DNA from: JBEBXQ01 sp040391535
GTDB taxonomy: Bacteria > Bacteroidota > Bacteroidia > Cytophagales > Spirosomataceae
Reading direction: 5' to 3'
DNA: 64,000 bases
Assembly (NCBI GenBank): GCA_040391535.1
Contig: JBEBXQ010000002.1
Span: forward strand, 30,062 to 94,061
Below the pieces are notes generated by a model. That model was not told the origin of the DNA. It was given only the letters and a program-made list of their open reading frames with translations, and ran no database searches. Made by a program: the position numbers and the translations under genes. Of the stretch, positions 46,222-54,509 are shown one piece after another. The first letter of the stretch is position 1, and every line of letters starts with the position of its first letter.

Positions 46222-49200
46222 TCAAAATTTAATATGTACACCAAATGTTGAGGTTCTGGCTGTTGGGTACGGTGAGAACTGAATACCTGTCGCAGCAGTA
46301 TCTTCGGGACCTCCCGACTGATTTTCCGGGTCAGCTGTAGTCGTTTTCTGAATCGTAAACAAATTGGTGGCATTCAGATAGATGCGCACTTTGTCGATAC
46401 CTAAACGTTTCAGATACGTTCCAGGAAATGTATACCCTAATGTCACATCTTTCAGACGAGTATAAGTGCCTGACATTATCCAGTAGCTGGATGCTTCCCG
46501 TTCATAAGTTCCGGCTACATCTACACTTAAGGCGTGTACATGGCCATTCCCGGGATTTTCTTCCGATCTCCAGCGGTTATTAGCCTCTTTCAGGTAGTTG
46601 CGGCCCTCATGGTAATACATGGACCGGTGCCAGTTAGAGTCAAAAACTTTACCTCCCACACTTCCATGAAACAGTACGCTCAGATCAAAATTATGAAATT
46701 GAAAACTATTCGTTAACCCCCAGATAAAGTCGGGCTGAGCATTCCCGATGACAGTCCGGTCTTCTGAATTTAATTGTCCGTCTCCGTTAACGTCCTTATA
46801 CCGTCCCATCCCTGGATGAACCTCATAAGGGTATTTTACCTGCAGAGCATCCACTTCATTCTGGCTCATAAATACACCGTCATATTCATAACCAAAAAAG
46901 CTGAAAGGAGCATAACCTACTTTGTTTATGACTGACATCTGCTCTTTTGTTGTAATCATCGGAGCATCATTTGAGCCCAGTCTTGTTATTTTTCCTTTAT
47001 TATGCGATAAGGTCAGTTGAGTATCCCACTTCCATTTACTATTGCTCACATTGCGTGTAGTAAGGTTTAGCTCAACACCTCTGTTTTTTAATTCGCCGAT
47101 ATTGGTAAACACCGTAGTAAAACCAGAGGTTGAAGGCACAGGCACATTTAAAAGCAAATCGTCTGATACAGATTGGTAAATATCGATCTCGGCCTGAAAG
47201 CGATTATCAAGAAACCCGATGTCCAATCCCATATTCAGCTGCCTGGTTCTTTCCCATCTGAGATCAGGATTCTCAATACTCGATGGGAAATAAGAGGTTA
47301 TCAATGAATTACCGATTGCCACCCTTGACTGAGCCATTCTGCTGATCCAGGTATAGTCTGCAAAATTATCGTTACCGGTAAAGCCATAACTCGCTCTTAA
47401 GGTAGCTGATGAAACAGCTCTGACCTCTTTCATAAAAGCCTCTTCACTTAGTCTCCAGCCCGCAGAAACCGCCGGGAAATTACCCCATTTGTTACCAGGC
47501 CCAAACCGGGAAGAACCATCCCTGCGAAAAGCAACGGAAGCCAGGTACCTGCCGTCATAATTGTAATTAACGCGGCCGAGCATCGAAATGAGCGCACTTT
47601 CGTAAGCAGTGTCAGACGCACCGTATATAAGACTACCCGCACTCAGATAAGGCGTTAAATCATTTTCATAATTGCGTCTGTCAGCATACACAGAATAAAA
47701 TTCTCTTTTATTGTATTCATAACCCACCACCGCATCAACCTGATGTTTATTCCATTTATTTGAATAAGACAAAAGGTTTTCGCTGGTCATATTAACCGTA
47801 CGTCCCATAGTGCTGTTATAGAATACCTGTCTGATTGCTCCCGGTCCCATCCCCACATCACCGTTTTGATAAAATCTGTTATCACTTCTCTTATAAAAGC
47901 CCCTTAAAGAACTTTTAAATTTTAATTTTGATGAAAAACTCACCTCCAGATAGGCATTCGCCATCGCCTTTAATCCCTTTGTTTCATCGATTTCTCCCAG
48001 GCGATAATAAGGGTGTCCGTGATTTGCCCTGAATAATATTGCATTCCAGTCTTCAAAGCCAGGTACTGATAAGGGCCCTCCCAGATAACCGTTTTCACCA
48101 TATACAGGATAAACCGAGGGGTATTGACTCCCCGCGGTGAGAGTATGTATATTCGAAACATTTTCCTTATCATACACTGCATTCAGCATCCCTCCGAACT
48201 TAAGCCAGTTCGTAACCTTTGTGTCGGCACTCAGGTTCATGTTCAAACGGTTATAGTCCGTATCAATAACAATCCCATCCTGTTTGATGGCGCCCAGGGA
48301 AAGATAGTATTGGGAGCGTTCGTCCCCGCCTGTCAGGCTTATATCTGCTTTGTGCATCGGCGCAGTTCTGAGTACAACGTCCTGCCAGTCGGTATCAAAT
48401 AACGTTTCGGGGTTTTCCAGAGCGGTTGGCCAGGTATATTTCCGTTGCTTGCGGGCTTCAATGGTATTGGGAGCGTTAGGATCGCCTCCGCTTCTTATCC
48501 AGCCGATCTGTGCTGCATCTATGGATGCCTGCGCATATTCCCGCGAATTCATCACATCTATTTTCTTCAACGTTTGCTGAAACGTCAGCTGGTAATTAAA
48601 ACTTACACTCGATTTCTGAGGTACGCCCGTTTTGGTAGTCACTAAAATCACTCCGTTAGCGCCTCTTGATCCGTAAATTGCGGCGGAAGCTGCATCTTTC
48701 AATATATCGATAGACTGAATATCCGCCGCATTAATGGTGTTCAGATCAAAATTGGGCATTGGGACTCCATCAATAACAACCAGCGGTGTACTCCCGGCAC
48801 TTATCGAATTGATTCCTCTTATCTGTACCCGCGAAGATTCTCCTGGCCTGCCACTTGTATTCAACACCTTTACACCGGCCACCTTCCCATACATAGCCTG
48901 GCCGAAATCAACTACGGGCCTGCTGCCGATAGTTTCATCCATTTTAATGGACCCTGCAGAACCCGTAAGATGTTTCCGCTCCATCGTTCCGTATCCTATC
49001 ACTACTACTTCATCCAGCAATTTCTTATCGACATCCAGCACAACGTCCAGTTTTGTCCGGTTTCCGATTTCAATTTCCTGACTTACATACCCCACAAAAG
49101 AAAAAACAAGCACTGCCTTTTCATCCGGGACTTCAATACTAAAACCACCATCGGCATCACTTATCATCCCACTCTGGGTTCCCCTGATCAGAATGCTTAC

Positions 49201-49671
49201 GCCTGGCAATCCCTCCCCTTTTTCATCTGTCACTTTCCCGCTGACTGTCCGGGCTGATTCATTCTCCGGTTTTACTGTTTCCGCTTCCGGAATCACCAAA
49301 GATTGCCTGGGACCGGTACGTTCCTCCTTCCTTATTACAATGTTATGCTGAAAGATTTTATAAGAAAGCGGTAACCCTTCAAAAAGCTGATTAAGCGTTT
49401 CCTCAATTGATTCATTCTTCACCCTCACCGAAACCTGCTGATTCACCGGAACCTCCATTTTATCATATAAAAAAAGGTATTTGGTTTGACTTTCTATAGC
49501 CCGGAAAGCAGTTTCGAGTGTAATGTTTTTCCTTTCCAGCGTAACTTTCTGACTATAGCCTGTGCCCCACGCCTGGAAAAGAGTAACCACCATGAAAAAG
49601 GTCAAAAGTTTCATTTTCAATAAGAATTTATGAGGTATGATTGAATCATACCAGGCCCGGTTAAAGGGCAT
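46222..49671 (-). CDS. susC: SusC/RagA-type TonB-dependent transporter with STN domain
   Basis: This TonB-dependent receptor has about 1149 residues. A signal peptide (LTFFMVVTLFQAWGTGYSQ) is followed by a secretin/TonB N-terminal (STN) domain at about residues 45-115. Next come a carboxypeptidase-like sandwich (VSGKVTDEKGEGLPGVS), a plug (SIDILKDAASAAIYGSRGAN) and a barrel ending in FGVHIKF. The STN domain lets the receptor signal to the FecR anti-sigma factor, whose gene lies directly upstream. The start is uncertain: ATG codons at 49686, 49671 and 49614 are all in frame. The ligand is not obvious, because no glycoside hydrolase is encoded nearby. Confidence 0.92.
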   Translation of the reverse strand: MPFNRAWYDSIIPHKFLLKMKLLTFFMVVTLFQAWGTGYSQKVTLERKNITLETAFRAIESQTKYLFLYDKMEVPVNQQVSVRVKNESIEETLNQLFEGLPLSYKIFQHNIVIRKEERTGPRQSLVIPEAETVKPENESARTVSGKVTDEKGEGLPGVSILIRGTQSGMISDADGGFSIEVPDEKAVLVFSFVGYVSQEIEIGNRTKLDVVLDVDKKLLDEVVVIGYGTMERKHLTGSAGSIKMDETIGSRPVVDFGQAMYGKVAGVKVLNTSGRPGESSRVQIRGINSISAGSTPLVVIDGVPMPNFDLNTINAADIQSIDILKDAASAAIYGSRGANGVILVTTKTGVPQKSSVSFNYQLTFQQTLKKIDVMNSREYAQASIDAAQIGWIRSGGDPNAPNTIEARKQRKYTWPTALENPETLFDTDWQDVVLRTAPMHKADISLTGGDERSQYYLSLGAIKQDGIVIDTDYNRLNMNLSADTKVTNWLKFGGMLNAVYDKENVSNIHTLTAGSQYPSVYPVYGENGYLGGPLSVPGFEDWNAILFRANHGHPYYRLGEIDETKGLKAMANAYLEVSFSSKLKFKSSLRGFYKRSDNRFYQNGDVGMGPGAIRQVFYNSTMGRTVNMTSENLLSYSNKWNKHQVDAVVGYEYNKREFYSVYADRRNYENDLTPYLSAGSLIYGASDTAYESALISMLGRVNYNYDGRYLASVAFRRDGSSRFGPGNKWGNFPAVSAGWRLSEEAFMKEVRAVSSATLRASYGFTGNDNFADYTWISRMAQSRVAIGNSLITSYFPSSIENPDLRWERTRQLNMGLDIGFLDNRFQAEIDIYQSVSDDLLLNVPVPSTSGFTTVFTNIGELKNRGVELNLTTRNVSNSKWKWDTQLTLSHNKGKITRLGSNDAPMITTKEQMSVINKVGYAPFSFFGYEYDGVFMSQNEVDALQVKYPYEVHPGMGRYKDVNGDGQLNSEDRTVIGNAQPDFIWGLTNSFQFHNFDLSVLFHGSVGGKVFDSNWHRSMYYHEGRNYLKEANNRWRSEENPGNGHVHALSVDVAGTYEREASSYWIMSGTYTRLKDVTLGYTFPGTYLKRLGIDKVRIYLNATNLFTIQKTTTADPENQSGGPEDTAATGIQFSPYPTARTSTFGVHIKF

Positions 49672-49919
49672 AGCTATTATTTCCATATATTTGTATGGTT
49701 TGGGTAAAACATGAGTACATTCCGTTCAAGAATCTGTATTGTGGATGAGCCCGGACATGATCAGGGAAGATGTCGCAAGCATCTCCCCTGTTTCTCAACA
49801 GGCTTTCTATTGCTAAGGTGGTATATTGTTCAATCTCATCGTTTTTGAAATACTGTTTAATTATTATCCATTCAATTTGTCAGACGCCCTGCTGCCAGGA
49901 AACCCTATAATATATACGT
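49672..49919 (-). other. fecR-susC intergenic region with a stable hairpin
   Basis: An 11-bp stem with one G-U pair (CAGGGAAGATG at 49762-49772, CATCTCCCCTG at 49780-49790) encloses a 7-base loop about 90 bases before susC. No T tract follows on the minus strand. It could be a processing site or stabiliser that sets different levels of fecR and susC mRNA. No gene is seen here. Confidence 0.45.
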
Positions 49920-51125
49920 CTACTTTGTAATCGTTAAAGTCCGCCCGCTCAACCGGTAATTAACTCCTGCATATTGAAGCATACTCATGATTTCGTCCAG
50001 ACTGACTTCCCTTGATACTTTTCCTGCCAATTTCTTTTGAGGGATGATACCTTCGTACTTCACTTCTATATTATACCAGCGCGAAACCTGTCGCATCACC
50101 AGGTCTATACCTGCATCCCGAAAGTAAAACATACCGTTTTTCCAGGCGGTTATTTCTTCAATGTTCACCATGCCGACCTTAATATTCCCGTCGTCAGTAA
50201 TAGTAGCACCCTGCCCCGGCGTAAGTTTGTTCTTTTTATTCCCTGCATTCAATGCAATCGAACCTTCCACCAGAGTAGCCATTGATGATAGCTCGTCTCC
50301 ATAGTGCGAGATATTAAAGCTCGTTCCAAGTACTTCCACTTCGTTACTGCCAAAAACTACAATAAAAGGACGCGTTTCATCTTTACGTACTTCAAAAAAC
50401 ACCTCCCCGGTTATTTCTACTCTTCTCTCATTTCCGGCGAATGCTACAGGAAATTTAATCGTTGAAGAGGCATTTAACCATATATCACTACCGTCCGGCA
50501 ATTTTACCTGATATTGCCCGCCACGGGGTGTAGAAATAATATTGTCAGGAATTTTTCCGTTCTCTACGGTCGCCTTTCCATAAATCAGACGTCCGTCATT
50601 TGCCTTTGCTATTTCGACTTCTCCCTCAAAAGTGAGGATTCCATCTTTTGTATCATCCAGATTAATTACCGAGCCGTCTCCTAATGTCAACATGGCTTTA
50701 TTGGTTCCAGGCAGAATATCCGACTCTACAACTTCGGTCATTTCGTGATTATTCATTACACCAGCATCCAGTATCCAATAGGCTCCTGCCAAACATAACA
50801 AAGTAACTGCCGCAGCGACAGAAAGCCATTTTCTGAATACCTGCGTCTTTTCAAATGGAACCACAGGAATATCTTCTTCTTCCCAGTTTATCTCTTCAGG
50901 ATGCCCGGCCAATATGGAATGAAGCATTCGATTACTCACTTCCTGCGACAATACAGGAGACGATTCCTGCAGTCCGTCCCAGGCTTCCTTTAGTAAAGCA
51001 GACAGCAAGGTATTGTCTTTTGCCTCGCTAATATACTTTAGCAGTTCATCGGTTTCCGCCAATGTTGCGTGTCCGTTATAATAACGGCGGAATAAGAAAG
51101 TTAATCGTTCTGCGGATACATCCAT
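49920..51125 (-). CDS. fecR: FecR-type anti-sigma factor
   Basis: The 401-residue protein has a cytoplasmic N-terminal part (FRRYYNGHATLAETDELLKY), one membrane helix (WLSVAAAVTLLCLAGAYWIL, residues about 100-119) and a periplasmic FecR domain (STPRGGQYQVKLPDGSDIWL, ASSTIKFP, GEVFFEV). A DUF4974 C-terminal domain (LDEIMSMLQYAGVNYRL) completes it. It should hold an ECF sigma factor and release it when SusC senses ligand. The usual sigma gene is missing directly upstream; the nearest one is at 54510-55097. Confidence 0.92.
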   Translation of the reverse strand: MDVSAERLTFLFRRYYNGHATLAETDELLKYISEAKDNTLLSALLKEAWDGLQESSPVLSQEVSNRMLHSILAGHPEEINWEEEDIPVVPFEKTQVFRKWLSVAAAVTLLCLAGAYWILDAGVMNNHEMTEVVESDILPGTNKAMLTLGDGSVINLDDTKDGILTFEGEVEIAKANDGRLIYGKATVENGKIPDNIISTPRGGQYQVKLPDGSDIWLNASSTIKFPVAFAGNERRVEITGEVFFEVRKDETRPFIVVFGSNEVEVLGTSFNISHYGDELSSMATLVEGSIALNAGNKKNKLTPGQGATITDDGNIKVGMVNIEEITAWKNGMFYFRDAGIDLVMRQVSRWYNIEVKYEGIIPQKKLAGKVSREVSLDEIMSMLQYAGVNYRLSGRTLTITK

Positions 51126-51675
51126 AGCTTGAATTATAAGTGAAACAGGTTTAGATTCTCTTCACACCTATAAGACAGTTTCCGGGTAAAAAAAGGGGGT
51201 ATTGCTTTTTTGTTTCATGATAAAAAAATATGCAAAACAATTAAAACCGTTGCTATACAATGCTTCATCAAACAGCCGTTTTAGTCCGGAACGTTGTGTC
51301 TGATGTGTTCTGGTCATGAAAACACAAAGTAAGATTACTGATTCGTTACCGGGCGACAACGGCAACCTTACAACTCAATTGACTATATTTCAATACCTTA
51401 CACCCTTTTCAGATTTCCCTGTAACTCAATATAATTTAATTATAAACTTCAGAAATCCGGGTTATGGAACGAGCAAAAAAAAAGATAACCGTTGGGGTTA
51501 TCAATCAGGTCCTGGTTGCCGTAGCCTGACCGCTAACGGTTTCGGACTTTGCATTTGTTGGGGTAAATTTAGCATAAAAGATTACCATTCGATACAGCAC
51601 AAATGTTTCAATAATGGTACTTCAACCCTTATTGCCAAACCGCTGTATCAGCTACCAGTCCTGCCTTTCTGTGTC
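51126..51675. other. 550-bp region between fecR and the araC-type gene
   Basis: On the minus strand, bases near 51170-51200 (CTGTCTTATAGGTGTG) form the fecR leader or promoter. An open stretch at about 51171-51310 encodes a hydrophobic run (FNCFAYFFI) and stops there; it may be the last trace of a sigma-factor gene that once preceded fecR. A structured repeat-like element occupies 51521-51655. A plus-strand open frame (51316-51771) crosses this region and the end of the araC gene, but it is not convincing as a gene. Confidence 0.35.
51521..51655. repeat. Structured repeat-like element with imperfect inverted ends
   Basis: The left end (GTAGC..TGACCGCTAACGGTTT) and the reverse complement of the right end (GTAGCTGATACAGCGGTTTGG) agree in GTAGC, TGA and GGTTT blocks, giving an imperfect inverted repeat of about 20 bases around 95 bases of spacer. 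From memory, similar GCTAACGGTTT..GCCAAACCGC elements recur in many Bacteroidota intergenic regions. A partly similar element at 54345-54412 lies on the other side of the araC-NmrA module. Confidence 0.4.
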
Positions 51676-52656
51676 TTAGCTGAATGCCTCCTTGTTGTAT
51701 TTGTTCCTGTATTCCAATGGCGACATTCCCGATATTTTCCTGAACACTTCACGAAATGCTTTTGCGTCTGAATAACCAACTTCATACATCACCTCATTGA
51801 TGTTTTTCCGGCTTGTTTCAAACGATTTCTTTGCGGCTTCCATTTTTACCCTTTGTACGTATTCAACAGGTGTATTACCCGTTGCTTTAATAAAACGCCT
51901 GTCGAAATTTCTTCTGCCGACAGCCAATTCTGACGATAAATTTTCAATGGATATTTTTTCCTGTAAGTTGTTTTCAATATAAGTCTGTGCCTGTCTGATG
52001 ACCTCATCGCCATGCGACTTTTGTCCTGAAAAAATAATAAAAGCCGACTGGTTTTGTCTGTCCAGCTCAATTTGAAATACTTTGGAACAAAAAATAGCCG
52101 TTTGCCTGTCAAAGTATTTTTCTACCAGATAAATAATAAGATTCAGAAAGGAATATGCACCCCCATTGGTGTAAATTCCGTTTTCGTCCGTAATCAACTT
52201 GTCGGTTTGTAAATTTACTTTTGGAAACATTGTTCTGAATGTATCTGCAAAAGCCCAATGTGTAGAACAGGTTTTGCCGTTTAATAAACCTGATGAAGCC
52301 AATAAAAAAGCTCCTGTGCAGATACTTGCTACTTCTGCACCGGTTTTATACTGCTCTTCAATCCAGTCAACCAATGGTTTATTTCCTTTTATCGCTTTTT
52401 GATAATTGTGGTTCAGAGACGGAATAATAATAAGATTGGTTTTTGTGACCACTGAAGTATAGGTGTGCGGCTTTACGCTGAACAAACCGTCATGGAAATC
52501 CACCTTTTTTGAAATACCCACCAGCTCTATTTTGTAGAGTTCTCTTTTGGTTTTCTCTTTCCAGTGAGCATTAGCCCTTGTTAAAATTTTGTAAGCACCA
52601 ACTATGCTGCTCAGGTTGTTTTCGCCTTCAGGAACTATAACAGAAATATGTTTCAT
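51676..52656 (-). CDS. GlxA-type AraC family transcriptional regulator
   Basis: The 326-residue protein combines an N-terminal DJ-1/PfpI-like domain (residues 1-190, with the ASICTGAFLLASSGLL elbow and HWAFAD) with a C-terminal AraC double helix-turn-helix (residues about 220-320: SIENLSSELAVGRRNFDRRF, and GYSDAKAFREVFRKISGMSP). It is transcribed divergently from the SRPBCC gene, and is the natural candidate to regulate it and the NmrA-family gene. Base composition is more AT-rich than the neighbouring SusCD block, which suggests acquisition. Confidence 0.88.
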   Translation of the reverse strand: MKHISVIVPEGENNLSSIVGAYKILTRANAHWKEKTKRELYKIELVGISKKVDFHDGLFSVKPHTYTSVVTKTNLIIIPSLNHNYQKAIKGNKPLVDWIEEQYKTGAEVASICTGAFLLASSGLLNGKTCSTHWAFADTFRTMFPKVNLQTDKLITDENGIYTNGGAYSFLNLIIYLVEKYFDRQTAIFCSKVFQIELDRQNQSAFIIFSGQKSHGDEVIRQAQTYIENNLQEKISIENLSSELAVGRRNFDRRFIKATGNTPVEYVQRVKMEAAKKSFETSRKNINEVMYEVGYSDAKAFREVFRKISGMSPLEYRNKYNKEAFS

Positions 52657-52668
52657 TCGATTTTTCTT

Positions 52669-52700
52669 GTAAAGTTAAAAAATCGTATTGTCCGGATCAA
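52669..52700 (-). promoter_or_regulatory. Promoter of the araC-type gene
   Basis: On the minus strand TTG (52698-52700) and TAACTTTAC (52669-52677) are spaced by 20 bases. The start codon is 12 bases downstream. The -7 differs from consensus at one base (TTTA). Confidence 0.5.
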
Positions 52701-52748
52701 CCCGTGATAATGTCTGATTTACACGCCATAAAGTGTATTTTAAGACAA

Positions 52749-52756
52749 TACCTTTG
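52749..52756 (+). promoter_or_regulatory. -7 promoter element of the SRPBCC gene
   Basis: TACCTTTG fits TAnnTTTG and lies 20 bases before the ATG at 52777. That ATG begins a signal peptide frame now interrupted by a stop. The placement supports 52777 as the ancestral start. Confidence 0.5.
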
Positions 52757-52776
52757 TTGAAATCAAAAGTCTGAAA

Positions 52777-53394
52777 ATGAACAGAACAATACTATAGGGT
52801 ATGATCCTGGCAACTATACTTGCCGGCTGCAATACCAGAACAGAAAACAAATCAGAACAAGAGAATTCAGCTGTTATAACTAAAACAAAAAACGAAATGA
52901 AAGAAAATAAAAGCTATTCATCAACTATTGTTGTAAAGCAAAATGCTGAAACAGCATTTAACGCTGTTAAAAATATCAGTGCCTGGTGGTCAGAAGAAAT
53001 TGAAGGTAACACCGGCAAGCTCAATGAAACCTTTTTCTACCACTATAAGGATGTGCATTTGTGTAAAATAAAACTCATAGAAATTGTTCCCAATAAAAAA
53101 TTGGTTTATCAGGTTTTGGACAATGAGTTCAATTTTATCAGGGACAAAAGCGAATGGATCGGCACTAAATTGATTTTTGAAATTTCCGATGAAAACAGAA
53201 AAACAAAAGTGCAGTTCACTCACGAAGGATTAGTTCCTGAATACGAATGTTACCCTATTTGCCAGGATTCCTGGACAGGTTACATACAAGGCAGTTTACA
53301 AAGTTTAATTACAACGGGAAAAGGTAATCCTAACGCTAAAGAAGGCGGACTTAGCGCTGAATTGGTTGAAAAATGGGGTTTACCCAAAAAGTAG
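52777..53394 (+). pseudogene. SRPBCC (AHSA1-like) lipoprotein gene with an in-frame amber stop in the signal peptide
   Basis: From the ATG at 52777 the frame reads MNRTIL-stop-GMILATILAGCN. The TAG at 52795-52797 splits an otherwise normal lipoprotein signal. A single change (for example TTG or TAC/TAT to TAG) would explain it. Translation could restart at ATG 52801 (197 residues, shortened signal) or at ATG 52897 for a soluble SRPBCC protein. The domain itself is intact: KNISAWWSEEIEG, FFYHYKDVH, and VQFTHEGLVPEYECY, which are typical of AHSA1-like ligand-binding folds. Whether it is functional is open. An ordinary annotation would call 52801-53394 as the CDS. Confidence 0.7.
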
Positions 53395-53463
53395 CCGGTC
53401 GCAGGTCAACCTGTGTACTTTTTTTGTAATACTTCTTTATCGTTCATATTCTGATCCATTCAG

Positions 53464-53493
53464 TTGGATACAGTAAACCGTTTTGTATTTTTG
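53464..53493 (+). promoter_or_regulatory. Promoter of the NmrA-family gene
   Basis: TTG (53464-53466) and TATTTTTG (53486-53493) are separated by exactly 19 bases, matching both Bacteroidota elements. Transcription would begin near 53500, giving an untranslated leader of about 120 bases that contains the three-way-junction structure. Confidence 0.65.
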
Positions 53494-53507
53494 CACTATT
53501 AAAATCT

Positions 53508-53614
53508 CTTTATAAAATATTGACGCTCTTTTCACAGAAGTCCCGTGACTTTGTGAGTTCGTCTTGTCAGCTCTGACAGGGACGAACGGAATTGTATTTT
53601 CAAATTTTATAAAG
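53508..53614 (+). ncRNA. Structured 5' leader, predicted three-way junction
   Basis: An outer stem pairs CTTTATAAAAT (53508-53518) plus TTGA with TCAA plus ATTTTATAAAG (53604-53614), with one bulge, 15 bp in all. Inside are two hairpins. The first is CACA-G-AAGTC/GACTT-TGTG at 53533-53555 with a CCGT loop. The second pairs GTTCGTC (53557-53563) with GACGAAC (53581-53587) and continues as TGTCA/TGACA around GCTC. It ends 7 bases before the ATG of the NmrA-family gene. I recognise no known riboswitch class. A DNA-level role (a mobile element with inverted ends) is the alternative. Confidence 0.5.
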
Positions 53615-53621
53615 AAAAAAA

Positions 53622-54266
53622 ATGAATAATAAAATAAAAATTGCTGTCATCGGCGGTACGGGTAAATCCGGAAAATATCTTGTCAGACAATTAACTGATC
53701 AAGGTTTCCGGCTTAAAGTGCTTATCAGAAACCCTGCTGATTTCCAGATCATCAGTCCACTTATTGAAGTTGTGAAAGGCAATGTAACCGATTATAGTTC
53801 GGTTGATGCATTACTCAATGGCTGCGGGGCTGTGATCAGTACATTAGGTATGGGTATTCCTGCCAGTGAACCTACCGTTTTCAGCCAGTCAACTACGCAT
53901 GTTATTCGTGCTATGACGAAGTACAACATTCATCGCTACATTGTTACTACCGGGCTGAATGTCGATACCCCCTTTGATAATAAAAGTCCTGAAACGTTGT
54001 TTGCAACAAACTGGATGAGAAAAAATTATCCGGATTCTACTGCCAGTAAACAGTTGGAGTATGACATTTTAGTCAATAGCAATATTGACTGGACCCTGGT
54101 AAGACTTCCGTTGATTGAGCAAACAGATGAAAGTGGTCCCATAAATGTCAGTTTAGAGGATTGTCCCGGGAATAAAATAAGTGCAACCGATCTGGCCGGT
54201 TTTCTGATCGGACAACTGTCAACCGGCACCTTTGTCAGAAAGGCTCCTTTTATTGCAAATAGCTGA
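53622..54266 (+). CDS. NAD(P)-binding NmrA-like protein
   Basis: The 214-residue protein is an atypical short-chain dehydrogenase: AVIGGTGKSGKYLVRQL (NADP-binding GxxGxxG at residues about 10-16), VKGNVTDYSSVDALLNGCGAVISTLG, and VTTGLNVD. The usual YxxxK is replaced by STASKQLEYDIL, as in NmrA-type sensors and quinone oxidoreductase-like proteins. It may sense or reduce redox-active compounds. It lies behind a structured leader and ends in a clear terminator. Confidence 0.86.
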   Translation: MNNKIKIAVIGGTGKSGKYLVRQLTDQGFRLKVLIRNPADFQIISPLIEVVKGNVTDYSSVDALLNGCGAVISTLGMGIPASEPTVFSQSTTHVIRAMTKYNIHRYIVTTGLNVDTPFDNKSPETLFATNWMRKNYPDSTASKQLEYDILVNSNIDWTLVRLPLIEQTDESGPINVSLEDCPGNKISATDLAGFLIGQLSTGTFVRKAPFIANS

Positions 54267-54274
54267 AGTGGTCG

Positions 54275-54310
54275 ATAGTGAGCCTGAAAATGGCTCACTA
54301 TTTTCATTTT
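54275..54310 (+). terminator. Rho-independent terminator after the NmrA-family gene
   Basis: A 10-bp perfect stem (ATAGTGAGCC/GGCTCACTAT, 54275-54284 and 54292-54301) with a 7-base loop is followed by TTTCATTTT. It begins 9 bases after the stop codon. Confidence 0.85.
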
Positions 54311-54344
54311 AAAAAGAAGATTCATTGAGTACAATAACCGTCAA

Positions 54345-54412
54345 GGCTAACGTTGTGGAAGTCAATCTGCAAACCTCCGGCCTTTACCTTCACGCAACCA
54401 GTAAGGGCCAGC
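54345..54412. repeat. Second structured repeat-like element at the far side of the araC-NmrA module
   Basis: It begins GGCTAACGTTG and ends CCAGC, with internal pairing GTTGTGGAAG against CTTCACGCAAC and GGCCTTTAC against GTAAGGGCC. It shares GCTAACG and an overall foldback layout with the element at 51521-51655. Together the two bracket the acquired-looking module. Confidence 0.3.
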
Positions 54413-54509
54413 AGTGAAAATTCAGCTGAGCTTTTACTGAATTATGAAGGTGTGGAGTAAGTATCGAGAGTTGGGCCTCATGGCACTTAACAACTTGATT
54501 ACCTGTCAT

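Noticed and set aside
51316..51771. A 151-codon plus-strand open frame upstream of and into the araC-type gene
   Set aside because: It crosses the foldback element and the 3' end of the araC gene, and its translation is low-complexity and Cys-rich with no family signal.
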